A stretch of 64,000 nt of DNA from Ktedonobacter racemifer DSM 44963. GTDB taxonomy: Bacteria > Chloroflexota > Ktedonobacteria > Ktedonobacterales > Ktedonobacteraceae. Made by a program: the position numbers and the translations under genes. The stretch spans positions 992,001 to 1,056,000 of the forward strand of contig NZ_ADVG01000002.1 in assembly GCF_000178855.1 (NCBI RefSeq). The letters are read 5' to 3'. How positions within the stretch are numbered: position 1 is the stretch's first letter; each line of letters starts with the position of its first letter. Positions 34,437 through 43,046 of the stretch are shown here, one piece after another. The notes beneath the pieces were generated by a model. It worked only from the letters and a program-made list of their open reading frames with translations. It was not told the DNA's origin and made no database searches.

Positions 34437-35426
34437 ATGAACACAACGGCCACTTTGAGCCGACTCTTTGCCGGTATCCAGGCTGATCTCGACACGGTCG
34501 ATAAGACGTTTCAAGAGAGAGCAACCTCAGGGCTGACGATCCTCAACTCGGCCTCGATGCATGCCCTGGGCGCGCCAGGCAAGCGACTGCGTACCGCGCT
34601 CACCCTGCTGGCTGGCAAACTCAATACCTATCGCTTTGAGAAGCTGCTACTCTTGAGCGTGGCCTTTGAGATGACGCATCTAGCTACGCTCATTCACGAT
34701 GATATCGTTGATGAGTCAAGCACACGGCGCGGCAACCCCACTGTCAATGCCCTCTTTGGCGATAAGATCGCGATCCTGCTTGGCGACTACTACTTCGCCA
34801 AAACGGCGGGCCTGATCGCCGACATCGAGGACCCCCGTATCGATCACCTCTTCTCCGACACGGTCGCCACCGTCTGTGAGGGCACTATCCTGGAGATGAT
34901 GACAGCAGGCAATATCGATCTGAGTAAAGAGACCTACTATGAGAAAACCAGGAGCAAGACCGCCTGCCTGATGGCTGCCTGTAGCAAGGGTGGCGCGATC
35001 ATCAGTGGCGCGACCCCGGAAGAGATCGAGCTACTGTACGCCTATGGCATGCACCTGGGTACCGCCTTCCAGATCATTGATGATATCCTTGACTATACCC
35101 AGGATCAGTCAACGATTGGCAAGCCCGCAGGCAATGACCTGCGCCAGGGCATGGTCACGCTCCCCCTCATCTATGCCTTGCAGGATGCGCCCCAGAACGG
35201 GCATTACCAGCAGGTGAAGACCCTGCTCGGGGAGAAGACCCATAAAGACGAGGAAATCAGCGAGATCGTGGAGTGGGTCACCCAGGGCAACGGCGTGAAG
35301 CTGTCGCTGTTGGATGCTCATGCCCAGGCCAACAAGGCGCGCGAGGCCCTCTATCACTTCCCAGCCTCGCCCGACCGCGATGTGCTTGATGAACTGATCG
35401 ATTTTGTCCTGATGCGGAAGAAATAA
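34437..35426 (+). CDS. Polyprenyl diphosphate synthase (menaquinone side chain)
   Basis: 329 residues from ATG 34437, with GGAG nine bases upstream; ATG 34422 is less well placed. Both aspartate-rich motifs are intact: LIHDDIVDESSTRRG and FQIIDDILDYTQD. Other landmarks are GKRLRTALTLLAG near the N-terminus and GNDLRQGMVTLPLIYAL. It is a trans-prenyl chain-elongating enzyme. The ubiE gene lies 33 bases downstream, the classic pairing for menaquinone biosynthesis, so it likely supplies the isoprenoid tail. Chain length cannot be read with certainty. Confidence 0.93.
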   Translation: MNTTATLSRLFAGIQADLDTVDKTFQERATSGLTILNSASMHALGAPGKRLRTALTLLAGKLNTYRFEKLLLLSVAFEMTHLATLIHDDIVDESSTRRGNPTVNALFGDKIAILLGDYYFAKTAGLIADIEDPRIDHLFSDTVATVCEGTILEMMTAGNIDLSKETYYEKTRSKTACLMAACSKGGAIISGATPEEIELLYAYGMHLGTAFQIIDDILDYTQDQSTIGKPAGNDLRQGMVTLPLIYALQDAPQNGHYQQVKTLLGEKTHKDEEISEIVEWVTQGNGVKLSLLDAHAQANKAREALYHFPASPDRDVLDELIDFVLMRKK

Positions 35427-35459
35427 CTATTCATAACTCTACAAGGATGCCTCTTAGCT

Positions 35460-36206
35460 ATGTCTGCAAAATTGTCTCTCGAAGAAAAATTTAAGGAAAC
35501 TGGCGGCAAGAAGCCCTATGTGCGGCGTCTCTTTGGGCGTATCGCGGGCATCTATGATCTCATGAACCGCCTGATGAGCCTGGGACTCGATCCCTACTGG
35601 CGCAAGCGGGCCGCACGCTACCTGGCCCTGGCAACTGGCGAGACCGGCCTCGACCTGGGCGCGGGCACCGCTGACCTCTCGATCTCGGTCATTCGCAACT
35701 CGGGATCCGACACCCATATGATCGGGATGGATATCACGCCTGAGATGCTGGAGGTTGGCGAGAAGAAACTCAGGCGTATGGGCCTGCAAGACCGCATTGA
35801 GCTGCGCGTTGGCGACGCCGAGAATATCGATCTCCCCGACAATAGCGTCGATGGCTGCTGCTCCGCCTTTACGGTGCGCAACCTGACCAATATCGGCAGG
35901 GGCTTTAGCGAGATGCTGCGTGTTGTGCGCCCCGGCGGGCGCGTCGTCTGCCTGGAGATCAGCCACCCACCCGGCAAGATCTTCGGCACACTCTTCTATC
36001 TCTACTTCTACAAGCTTGCCCCCCTCTTTGGCACCATCCTGGGCAAAGCCTTCGAGGAGTATAACTACCTGCCCAACTCGCTCACGACCTTCCCTAAGGC
36101 TCCCCGCGTCAAGGAGATCATGGAGGAGGCCGGCTGGAGCGATGTGCGCTACTACTACCTCAACGGTGGTCTCGTCGCCATCCACGTCGGCACCAAACCC
36201 GAGTGA
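35460..36206 (+). CDS. ubiE: Demethylmenaquinone methyltransferase (UbiE/MenG)
   Basis: 248 residues. The UbiE signature YVRRLFGRIAGIYDLMNRLMSLGLDPYWRK opens the protein; the AdoMet-binding loop is GLDLGAGTADLS, and the second UbiE signature follows in DNSVDGCCSAFTVRNLTNI and the EYNYLPNS segment. It methylates demethylmenaquinone in the last step of the pathway. The 33-base spacing after the polyprenyl synthase indicates a two-gene operon, and it ends at an intrinsic terminator. Confidence 0.95.
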   Translation: MSAKLSLEEKFKETGGKKPYVRRLFGRIAGIYDLMNRLMSLGLDPYWRKRAARYLALATGETGLDLGAGTADLSISVIRNSGSDTHMIGMDITPEMLEVGEKKLRRMGLQDRIELRVGDAENIDLPDNSVDGCCSAFTVRNLTNIGRGFSEMLRVVRPGGRVVCLEISHPPGKIFGTLFYLYFYKLAPLFGTILGKAFEEYNYLPNSLTTFPKAPRVKEIMEEAGWSDVRYYYLNGGLVAIHVGTKPE

Positions 36207-36214
36207 GCAGTGGT

Positions 36215-36247
36215 CCGACGCGTGCTTCAGCAGCGTCGGGCCTTTTT
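36215..36247 (+). terminator. Intrinsic terminator of the menaquinone operon
   Basis: CCGACGC and TGC pair with GCA and GCGTCGG around TTCA with one bulged G, followed by GCCTTTTTT. Confidence 0.85.
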
Positions 36248-36249
36248 TC

Positions 36250-37956
36250 TTACATCGGTCCCTGGCTGGCCCAGACCAGGACAACCACACAGAGCATGAT
36301 CGCGCCCAGCCAGAGCAGGGATTGGAGCAGGTCGTTGCCTTCGCTCATGGGCGGGAGGTCCTCTGGCTGTGGAAGCTGTGACTTATCTTCGTCCTCCAGG
36401 TCACCAAGCATGCTGGGGAGCATCTGGGCCACGCTATCCGTCGGGCGCCGCTCGCCCGGGAGCGTGCTACTAAAAGAGACCGGGGCCACGCTGGTAAACG
36501 AGGCGCCCGAGGACGAGACAATCGCTCCCATACTCGATGTCGTCCCCCTCACGCGCCAGGACAGCAGGTCCTGCTTCAGTTCGGCGGGACTTTGATAACG
36601 CTGAACAGCCAGGGGGCGCAGGCCACGTGTAAGTATGGCATCTAACCGCGGCGAGACCTGAGGTGCGACCCGCCTGGCAGGCGTAATCGTATTGCTCGCT
36701 GGATCATGCTCAGGCGCCCTCCCCGTCACAGCATGGTAGGCTGTCGCCAGCAGCGAGTAGAGATCCGAGCGCACATCGAGTTTACCACTTCCCATTTCGG
36801 GCGCGGCATAGGGCGAGAGGCGCGCCTGCTCCCGGTCAACCTCATATTGCCCCCCGGAACCAGACTGCACAACCGAGAAACCCGTCAGCGCGTACTGCGC
36901 ACCATAGCGACTGATCACAATATTTTCGGGACAGATCAAGCCATGCATAAGCGGGAGCTTTTGCGTTGAGAGCGCCTCCAGGACCTCCGCGATATGCACG
37001 CAGCAGGCCATGACCTCCTGCTCAGAGAGAGGCCCTGCCAAGCGTTGTAGGCGTGCTATGAGCGTCTCGCCCTCCAGTGGCTCAAAAACAAAGAAGTTGC
37101 GCCCATGTTCCATAAAGGCATCCCAGAGCGCGGGGACACGCGGAAGGCGACCAGCCTCCATCAGGGCCACGGTCGCGTTCCGTAGCAGGGCCTGAGTGCG
37201 CTCGCGTCCTTCCGCTAGTTCAACCTCTTTGATTAGCACCAAAGCGCCCGCGCGCTGAGCATCCTGGGCACGCCAGGTCGTTTCATAGGTGCCTGGCTTC
37301 CACTCATGACGCGTTTGCGGCTCGCTCAAGCGATAGCGCCCATTGCGCAGAAGGGACCCTGGGGCCAGGACGGGCGCGTCAATGGTTCCTGGCTGACTGG
37401 TATCACCCGGCGGGCGCGCCCCCATCCCTGAGCGCGCAGACTCGCCACCCGCCTGCTCGATACTTCGTAGCGAGGCGACATTGTTTGCCAGGCGGTTCAC
37501 ACGTGCGGGCAGCGACGATGGCGAGAACTCGCTGCGACCCGGCTGGGCAGGTAAGGACTGAGAGCGCAAAGGTGGGGTCATCTGCGGGTAACCCGGCAGA
37601 GCCTGCGCAGAGCGAGGCGTCGTATCCTGGGAGCGCTCCCCCCCTGGCACCCCTGGACGCGATAACGACCCTGGAACCGCCTGGGATACTCCAGGTGTAG
37701 GCGTAGCAGCGTAGCGCGCCTGCCGCACACGCTGCTCATTGCGTTCTCGCAGGGGACTGCGCGCTTGAAACGTCGAGGCGGTCGCCGTTGCCTTGCGCGC
37801 TTCGCCACCCTCATCTTCAGGGGGTGAGCCTTGCGTCTGCGTAGCCGCCGTGTCCTGGGCAGCGGTCCCCGTACCTGCCATCGGAACAAACATTTCACAC
37901 CGCTCACAGGGCTTCTGTGTCACATCCCCCTCATAACCACACCGCGGACACAACAT
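36250..37956 (-). CDS. Zinc-ribbon pseudokinase with C-terminal membrane anchor
   Basis: 568 residues. The zinc ribbon CPRCGYEGDVTQKPCERC is followed by a ~170-residue Pro/Ser/Arg/Gln linker and then a Ser/Thr-kinase-like domain (about 205-480). It has the beta3 Lys (VLIKEVELAEG) and a C-helix-like stretch, but the catalytic loop reads LMHGLICPENIVIS in place of HRDLKPENI, and the DFG position is ALTGFSVV. Both the catalytic and the metal-binding Asp are therefore missing. APE is retained (YAAPEMGSG). The C-terminus has a tail-anchor helix (LLQSLLWLGAIMLCVVVLVWA). It should act as a scaffold or allosteric switch rather than a kinase. Confidence 0.85.
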   Translation of the reverse strand: MLCPRCGYEGDVTQKPCERCEMFVPMAGTGTAAQDTAATQTQGSPPEDEGGEARKATATASTFQARSPLRERNEQRVRQARYAATPTPGVSQAVPGSLSRPGVPGGERSQDTTPRSAQALPGYPQMTPPLRSQSLPAQPGRSEFSPSSLPARVNRLANNVASLRSIEQAGGESARSGMGARPPGDTSQPGTIDAPVLAPGSLLRNGRYRLSEPQTRHEWKPGTYETTWRAQDAQRAGALVLIKEVELAEGRERTQALLRNATVALMEAGRLPRVPALWDAFMEHGRNFFVFEPLEGETLIARLQRLAGPLSEQEVMACCVHIAEVLEALSTQKLPLMHGLICPENIVISRYGAQYALTGFSVVQSGSGGQYEVDREQARLSPYAAPEMGSGKLDVRSDLYSLLATAYHAVTGRAPEHDPASNTITPARRVAPQVSPRLDAILTRGLRPLAVQRYQSPAELKQDLLSWRVRGTTSSMGAIVSSSGASFTSVAPVSFSSTLPGERRPTDSVAQMLPSMLGDLEDEDKSQLPQPEDLPPMSEGNDLLQSLLWLGAIMLCVVVLVWASQGPM

Positions 37957-38445
37957 CTCTTCTTACCACCTCTCAACTCGCTAACAGATTAAACGCCCCT
38001 TCGATAAATTGATATGCGCAACGAGCTATCCTCACATAGGCGCCACGCCGCTCGCCATTCCACATTTCCCACAACAACAATTTCTGACAAAGAAAATAGC
38101 ATATTAATATCTCAAGTATAAGCTTACGCTCAGAAGGTGTCAATATACGTATCTACTTGTACTATTTTATCTCTTGAACTGAAAAATTTTCTATTTTCTT
38201 GTGCATCAAATATATAGTTATATTACACCTAACCTTTGCCTTTGCGGCCAATAAATGAGAAGCAATTCTTTGTGCTCAAAAACGCGAGGAGCTTTCAAAA
38301 AAGCTCCCTCACGCATTTGCAACTCTCGACTTCGGTATCGAATGCCAGTGGAGAGGTAGACGCCCTCACCATTGCCTACAATGAGGAACGACTACCTCTC
38401 CACCTTGAGAGCGTTTTTGGGAGGAGCGCTCGAAACATTCTCTGA
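37957..38445. other. Gap: A+T-rich region and cruciform
   Basis: An A+T-rich stretch (38080-38240) has several promoter-like TATA runs. A hairpin near 38286-38315 and the larger cruciform at 38348-38403 follow. The short + frame at 38236-38445 has no ribosome site and is not called. Confidence 0.5.
38348..38403. repeat. Nested cruciform downstream of the secreted protein gene
   Basis: GTGGAGAGGTAG pairs with CTACCTCTCCAC, and inside it CCTCA/TGAGG and ATTG/CAAT pair again. It probably ends the minus-strand gene that stops at 38446. Confidence 0.6.
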
Positions 38446-39012
38446 TTAGCGGCATTTCCCGGCTGGCAAGACCATCTGGGACCGCAAGGTGTTTGGACTT
38501 GTGACCAATACGCCCCCCGGCGCTGGATAGGTATGGTCACCTGGAAGACTTCCTTGCCATGTGAACGTGAAGTTTGAGAGATGCTGACCAGGCAGAATAG
38601 TTAGCTTTTCCATCGTTTGGGAACGCCCATTATTGGTGGTATAGGAGAACACAATCGTTCCCCCATTTGGGCCTGAGACGACATGAAAAACGGCATTATA
38701 GGTGACCTGAATGTAAGAGCCGCATCTCCATAGCGAGGTGGTGCTTGGGGTGACATACATATCAATGCTTGTTACCCTGAAGGTTGAAGCGTTCGCCGTG
38801 ATTACATCGGTTGAACCGCTCATCCTGACTACATTGGTTGAAGCGTTCGTCGTGACTACATTGGTTGAAGATGCTGAGTGTGAGTGAGATGGGGAAGTTG
38901 TTGCTGCATTAGCTATACGGCTACCTATGACACTCCCAAAGGATACTATTCCTACTACGAGCAAACAGACTATGATGGCGAATGTTTTTCTTGTCCTGTT
39001 GTCGCTCCACAT
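38446..39012 (-). CDS. Small secreted protein, beta-rich, unknown
   Basis: 188 residues, ATG with AGGGAGG upstream. The signal peptide is TFAIIVCLLVVGIVSFGSVIGSRIANAA with a site at ANA-A. A low-complexity Ser/Thr/Asn linker (repeats of the type TNVVTTNAST, with matching near-repeats in the DNA at about 38790-38870) leads to a domain with alternating beta-strand pattern (RVTSIDMYVTPSTTSLWRCGSYIQVTYNAVFHVV). Two Cys (WRCG and the C-terminal GKC) could pair. No family recognised; probably an extracytoplasmic single Ig-like domain. Confidence 0.7.
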   Translation of the reverse strand: MWSDNRTRKTFAIIVCLLVVGIVSFGSVIGSRIANAATTSPSHSHSASSTNVVTTNASTNVVRMSGSTDVITANASTFRVTSIDMYVTPSTTSLWRCGSYIQVTYNAVFHVVSGPNGGTIVFSYTTNNGRSQTMEKLTILPGQHLSNFTFTWQGSLPGDHTYPAPGGVLVTSPNTLRSQMVLPAGKCR

Positions 39013-39234
39013 TGAGGTACCTCCCTTTTAGAAACACCCGTAGATGAAACACCCGTAGACGAGAGTTGGCTGTGTTTGGCCTTCCCGTTTGATATCGTTA
39101 CCCAATATGAGCTGCGACATCAAAAACCTACTACTCTAGTAATGCTTGCAATTGTTATTTCGTTCCGGTCCAACACATCATCTTCCAAAGAGTTGCTAAA
39201 ATAATGTCTGTGAAGATGCCTTTTAGTTTCTCCT

Positions 39235-40074
39235 TCATGCTTCCCCCTCTCGCTCTTCGGCGAGACGCTGGGTGACCTTCTGTGCCATTTCGCTAAAGAC
39301 ACGTGCCGCCACCGATTCGGGCATACTTACGACCACTGGATAGCCCTGGTCGCTCATTGAGACCACGCCGGGGTCCAGGGGGATATCGCCGAGAATCGGA
39401 ATGGAATCAAGGGCATTGCGCTGCTCAGTGCTACGAGGAAAGACCTCAAATAGTTCTCCACAGTGGGGACACAGGACGCTCCCCATGTTATGCACCACGC
39501 CCAGCACCGGCACATGCGCGCGCTGGAACATTGCCAGCGCCTTGGCGGTATCGATGCGCGCTATATCCTGGGGCGTCGTGACCAGGACCGCGCCATCCAC
39601 AACCAGCTCACGGCAAAAGGTATCCTGTGGCTCACTCGTGCCGGGTGGCAGGTCAATCACTAAATAATCCAGCTCGCCCCAGTCCACGGAGAAGAGCAAC
39701 TGGCGCATCAGCAGCCCCAGCGCATCGGGCATCGGAGCCACCGCCTGCTCCTCACCTATAAAGAAACCTACTGAGATAATTTTAACACCATAGCGCGTGA
39801 GCGGCTGAATCTTGCGTTGCTGAGTCTTGAGGTCCGCCAGGGGCAAAGCCGCGCTCCAGCCCTTACTCTCCGTCCGCTTGCGCACACCTAGCATCAACGG
39901 TATGCTGGGGCCATAGGCATCGCCATCCAGCAAACCCACAGACGCTCCCTGTTTCGCTAACGCGACCGCCAGATTAACGCTGACCGTCGATTTACCCACG
40001 CCCCCCTTGCCACTGCCAACCACTACTAACACGCCAATATTCTCCAAACGCTTGCGTGCTTCTTTCGATACCAT
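39235..40074 (-). CDS. Mrp/NBP35-family Fe-S carrier ATPase
   Basis: 279 residues from ATG 40074 with AAGGAG nine bases upstream. The deviant Walker A GSGKGGVGKST opens the fold; DGDAYGPSIPLMLG, VIDLPPGTSEP and the CPHC metal-binding motif (NMGSVLCPHCGE) follow. Mrp/ApbC proteins hold a [4Fe-4S] cluster at a dimer interface and deliver it to apo-proteins. The N-terminal MIP18 domain of many bacterial Mrp proteins is absent. The many Fe-S proteins encoded nearby (46.8-52 kb) are plausible clients, but no direct link is shown. Confidence 0.93.
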   Translation of the reverse strand: MVSKEARKRLENIGVLVVVGSGKGGVGKSTVSVNLAVALAKQGASVGLLDGDAYGPSIPLMLGVRKRTESKGWSAALPLADLKTQQRKIQPLTRYGVKIISVGFFIGEEQAVAPMPDALGLLMRQLLFSVDWGELDYLVIDLPPGTSEPQDTFCRELVVDGAVLVTTPQDIARIDTAKALAMFQRAHVPVLGVVHNMGSVLCPHCGELFEVFPRSTEQRNALDSIPILGDIPLDPGVVSMSDQGYPVVVSMPESVAARVFSEMAQKVTQRLAEEREGEA

Positions 40075-40271
40075 AATTACACTCCTTGTCTCTTCTCTCA
40101 ACCTTCTCCCGCTAGTATAGAAGCAATTGGCGCGACTGACAAGGTTTCACGCACAGGGGTAATGGCGTTGTGGGCACAACACCGGACTCATATAAACGGC
40201 TGGTTGCCTGAGATATGCTACAATGGCGGGCGAGGCATATGTACAGGCTATCTCGACTCAGGAGCTTTTTC

Positions 40272-41081
40272 ATGTATCGTTTACTGGCACTCGACCTCGA
40301 TGGCACGCTTCTCGATCCTAAGCGCGCAATCACGCCGCGCACACATGAGGCGCTCAGGCGGGCCGTTGAGGCGGGCGTGACCCTGGTGATCGCGACCGGG
40401 CAGACCTTTCCCGCGCTTCTCTCGCTCTGTCCTGGCGTTCCCCTCAATGGGCCACAGATCGTCTACAATGGCGCGATCATCGCCGACGTAGCCGATGGCT
40501 CGCCCCTCTATGAACAACTCGTTCCAGATGAATATATTCTGCCCACGTTGGGCGCCTTGCAGGAACAGGATGTCTTTCGCGTCTACCATACCCACGAGCG
40601 CGTCTTCGCCGACACGGGAACGCCCGGCGCCAGGAACTGGTATCTTCCGCCCGCACCCGCAGCCGTAGAGGTCCTGGACGTGGCGGAGCTCTATCCCCGG
40701 CCCTGCATCAAGCTGGTGGGCGTCTGTGATCCAACCGAGCTGGCACGCAAACGCGTGTATTTTGAGGAGCTCTTCGCCTCGCAACTCTACGTCACCCAGG
40801 CCGCCTCGGACCTGATTGAGTTCCTGCATCCCGCAGTCTCCAAGGGGCGCGCCCTCCTGAAGATCGCCGGTATGCTTGGCATCTCCTCGACCGAGATCGC
40901 CGCCATTGGGGATAACCATAACGACATCGACATGCTACGCTTCGCGGGCCTGGGCATCGCCATGGGCAACGCCTCCGAGGAAGTAAAGGCCGCCGCCCAC
41001 CATGTCACGCGCAGCAACGCCGAAGATGGCGTTGCCCTCGCCATCGAGGAGCAAATCCTACCCTTCATCACTCCGGCATAG
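40272..41081 (+). CDS. HAD-superfamily hydrolase, Cof type
   Basis: 269 residues from ATG 40272 (AGGAGC upstream); the 57 bases before it are open but unlikely to be coding. The motifs are LALDLDGTLLD (nucleophile and acid), VTLVIATGQT, a Lys before GRALLKIAGM, and IGDNHNDIDMLRFAG (metal-binding acids). The C2-type cap domain lies between. It dephosphorylates a small phosphorylated substrate, typically a sugar phosphate or flavin/PLP-type compound; specificity is not predictable. No operon partners. Confidence 0.92.
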   Translation: MYRLLALDLDGTLLDPKRAITPRTHEALRRAVEAGVTLVIATGQTFPALLSLCPGVPLNGPQIVYNGAIIADVADGSPLYEQLVPDEYILPTLGALQEQDVFRVYHTHERVFADTGTPGARNWYLPPAPAAVEVLDVAELYPRPCIKLVGVCDPTELARKRVYFEELFASQLYVTQAASDLIEFLHPAVSKGRALLKIAGMLGISSTEIAAIGDNHNDIDMLRFAGLGIAMGNASEEVKAAAHHVTRSNAEDGVALAIEEQILPFITPA

Positions 41082-41091
41082 GCCCGATCTC

Positions 41092-41114
41092 GTAGGGTCC
41101 ATGCTTGCATGGAC
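41092..41114. repeat. GTAGGGTCCA palindromic repeat copy
   Basis: GTAGGG followed by the palindrome GTCCATGC-TT-GCATGGAC, 11 bases after the HAD stop. Same family as 16057-16144. Confidence 0.7.
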
Positions 41115-41188
41115 TCATCCGCACGCGGTACTATATATGCCAATAGGGAAGATATGTTGTAGTGACTCACAAAGGGAGAGCTTCAAAG

Positions 41189-41689
41189 ATGAATGACGAA
41201 CAGAATCAAGCACCTAATAACCTGGTGAAGGACCAGATTATTCCGGCCTTTACGCTGCCGGGACCCGATGGTATGCCGCATAGCCCCTGGGATTATAAGC
41301 AGCGTGAGCATCTGCTGCTGCTCTTCGTCCCCAGCCTCACCGATGCACAGGCGCGGACATGGCTCAGTGGCTTCGTGGAGCAGTATCGTGCCTTCCGCGA
41401 CGAGATGTGTGCCATTCTGGCCATTACGCCTGATCCTGTTCTGAAAAACCTCCAGGTCCAGGAAGAGCTGCACCTGCCTTTTCCCCTGCTAGCCGATCCG
41501 CAAGGGAGCGTTATCGCACGCTATACGCAGTGGGACTCCGCCACACGCACGCTGCTTCCAGGCGTGGTTCTGGCGGATCGCTATAACGCGCTTTATCAAC
41601 AGGGCTTCGCACAGGATGAAGAGGCTCGCCCCTCTATCGCAGAGCTGTTGGCCGATCTCCGCTATATCAACACGCTCTGTACGCCCTGA
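41189..41689 (+). CDS. Peroxiredoxin/thioredoxin-fold protein without the catalytic cysteine
   Basis: 166 residues from ATG 41189 (AAGGGAG upstream). The fold is AhpC/TSA-like: VKDQIIPAFTLPGPDGMPHSPWDYKQREHLLLLFVPSLTDAQ, AILAITPDP, HLPFPLLADPQGSVIARY. At the position of the peroxidatic cysteine (after the LLLFVPS strand) there is no Cys; the only others are in MCAILAI and near the C-terminus (LCTP). It therefore cannot work as an ordinary peroxiredoxin and may be a chaperone-like or binding protein. The gene is followed closely by the PLP enzyme. Confidence 0.75.
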   Translation: MNDEQNQAPNNLVKDQIIPAFTLPGPDGMPHSPWDYKQREHLLLLFVPSLTDAQARTWLSGFVEQYRAFRDEMCAILAITPDPVLKNLQVQEELHLPFPLLADPQGSVIARYTQWDSATRTLLPGVVLADRYNALYQQGFAQDEEARPSIAELLADLRYINTLCTP

Positions 41690-41751
41690 GAACACTGGCC
41701 CCCGGCGCTCCCGCCCGGCTATCGTTTCTACAGTAAAGAGGTTGCTTGCTC

Positions 41752-42972
41752 ATGACAGACTACAATACTAACTGGCACCTGGATACGCAACTCATCCATG
41801 AGGATCGGAGCGCACGCTCGCGCTACCAGACTGGCACACCAACCGTCCAGCCCATTCACGCCAGCACGACCTATATCCATGAGAGTTGCGAGGCCCTGGA
41901 CCAGGCCTTTAGCGGCAAGACCCCCGATGGGGACGCTGCCTTCGTCTATGCCCGCCAGGGCAATCCCAACGCCCAGACGCTTGAAGACGCCCTGGCCCGC
42001 GCCGAGCGAGGCGTCGGGGCCATCACCTTTGGCTCAGGCATGGCGGCCATCAATGCCGCGCTCATCACGGCAGGCCTGACCAGCGGAACCAAGATCCTGG
42101 CCTCCAAAGACCTCTATGGTCCCTCGATTGGCCTCTTGCAGGCCCACTACATCCCCAATGGCGTTGAGGTCATACTCAAAGATCTCTGCGTGCCGGAGGT
42201 TGGCGCCATCATTCGCGAAGAGCAGCCAGACGTTGTTTATTTAGAGACCATCTCCAATCCCCTGGTCAAGATCGCCGATCTCGACGCCATCAGCGCCGCC
42301 GCGCAAGAGGTCGGAGCCATTACCGTGATCGATAGTACATTCGCGACCCCCTATTTAATTCGCCCACTCGAACACGGCTTTGACCTGGTCGTCCACAGCA
42401 CCACCAAGTATATCAGCGGGCATGGAGATAGCACAGGTGGAGCCGTCATCAGCTCCAAGAACTCGCTGATGGGGAACCTGCGCACCAACGCTAACCTGCT
42501 AGGCGCCATGCTCAGCCCCTTCGAGGCGCACCTGACCATGCGCGGCCTGCGCACCCTGGCCCTACGCATGGAGCGCCATTGCAGCAACGCCAACCAGGTC
42601 GCCGCCTTCCTGAGCGAGCATCCCGCCGTCGAGTGCGTCCATTTCCCCAGTCTCGCCAGCCACCCCCAGCATGAGCTGGCCAAGCGCCTCATTAGCCAGG
42701 GGCGCTATGGTGGTCTGCTCTCCTTCGAACTCAAGGAGCAGAACCAGGAGGCCGTCTATCGCTTTATGAACCGGCTCCAGCTCTGTCTACCTGCCACGAG
42801 CCTGGGCGATGTCTTCTCGCTCGTCAGCTATCCGCCCATGTCCTCACACCGTACGCTCAGCGACAAGGAGCGCCGCAACCTGGGCATCAACCCCGGCTGC
42901 ATCCGCCTCTCCGTCGGCATCGAGCACATCGACGACATCCTTAACGACCTCGACCAGGCGCTGAGAGGGTAA
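41752..42972 (+). CDS. Cys/Met-metabolism PLP enzyme (cystathionine gamma-synthase/lyase family)
   Basis: 406 residues from ATG 41752 (GAGGTTG upstream). Key motifs are QPIHASTTY, YARQGNPNAQTLEDALA, ITFGSGMAAINAAL, VYLETISNPLVKIADLDAIS, the PLP lysine in VHSTTKYISGHGDSTGG, and LGDVFSLVSYPPMSSHRTLS near the C-terminus. The family includes cystathionine gamma-synthase, cystathionine gamma-lyase, O-acetylhomoserine sulfhydrylase and methionine gamma-lyase, and motifs alone do not separate them. It closely follows the peroxiredoxin-like gene, so a short operon is possible. Confidence 0.9.
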   Translation: MTDYNTNWHLDTQLIHEDRSARSRYQTGTPTVQPIHASTTYIHESCEALDQAFSGKTPDGDAAFVYARQGNPNAQTLEDALARAERGVGAITFGSGMAAINAALITAGLTSGTKILASKDLYGPSIGLLQAHYIPNGVEVILKDLCVPEVGAIIREEQPDVVYLETISNPLVKIADLDAISAAAQEVGAITVIDSTFATPYLIRPLEHGFDLVVHSTTKYISGHGDSTGGAVISSKNSLMGNLRTNANLLGAMLSPFEAHLTMRGLRTLALRMERHCSNANQVAAFLSEHPAVECVHFPSLASHPQHELAKRLISQGRYGGLLSFELKEQNQEAVYRFMNRLQLCLPATSLGDVFSLVSYPPMSSHRTLSDKERRNLGINPGCIRLSVGIEHIDDILNDLDQALRG

Positions 42973-42976
42973 AAGG

Positions 42977-43007
42977 GGGACGACGCTGCTAAAGCACGCG
43001 TCGTCCC
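42977..43007. terminator. Terminator between convergent genes
   Basis: GGGACGACGC pairs with GCGTCGTCCC, with an inner TGC/GCA; it lies 4 bases after the PLP-gene stop. Confidence 0.7.
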
Positions 43008-43046
43008 TTCACCAATCCCCTTTTGCTTCTCCCGCACGAGGATAGT

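Noticed and set aside
38236..38445. 69-codon + frame in the gap after the pseudokinase
   Set aside because: No ribosome site, overlaps a cruciform and has no similarity pattern; not called as a gene.
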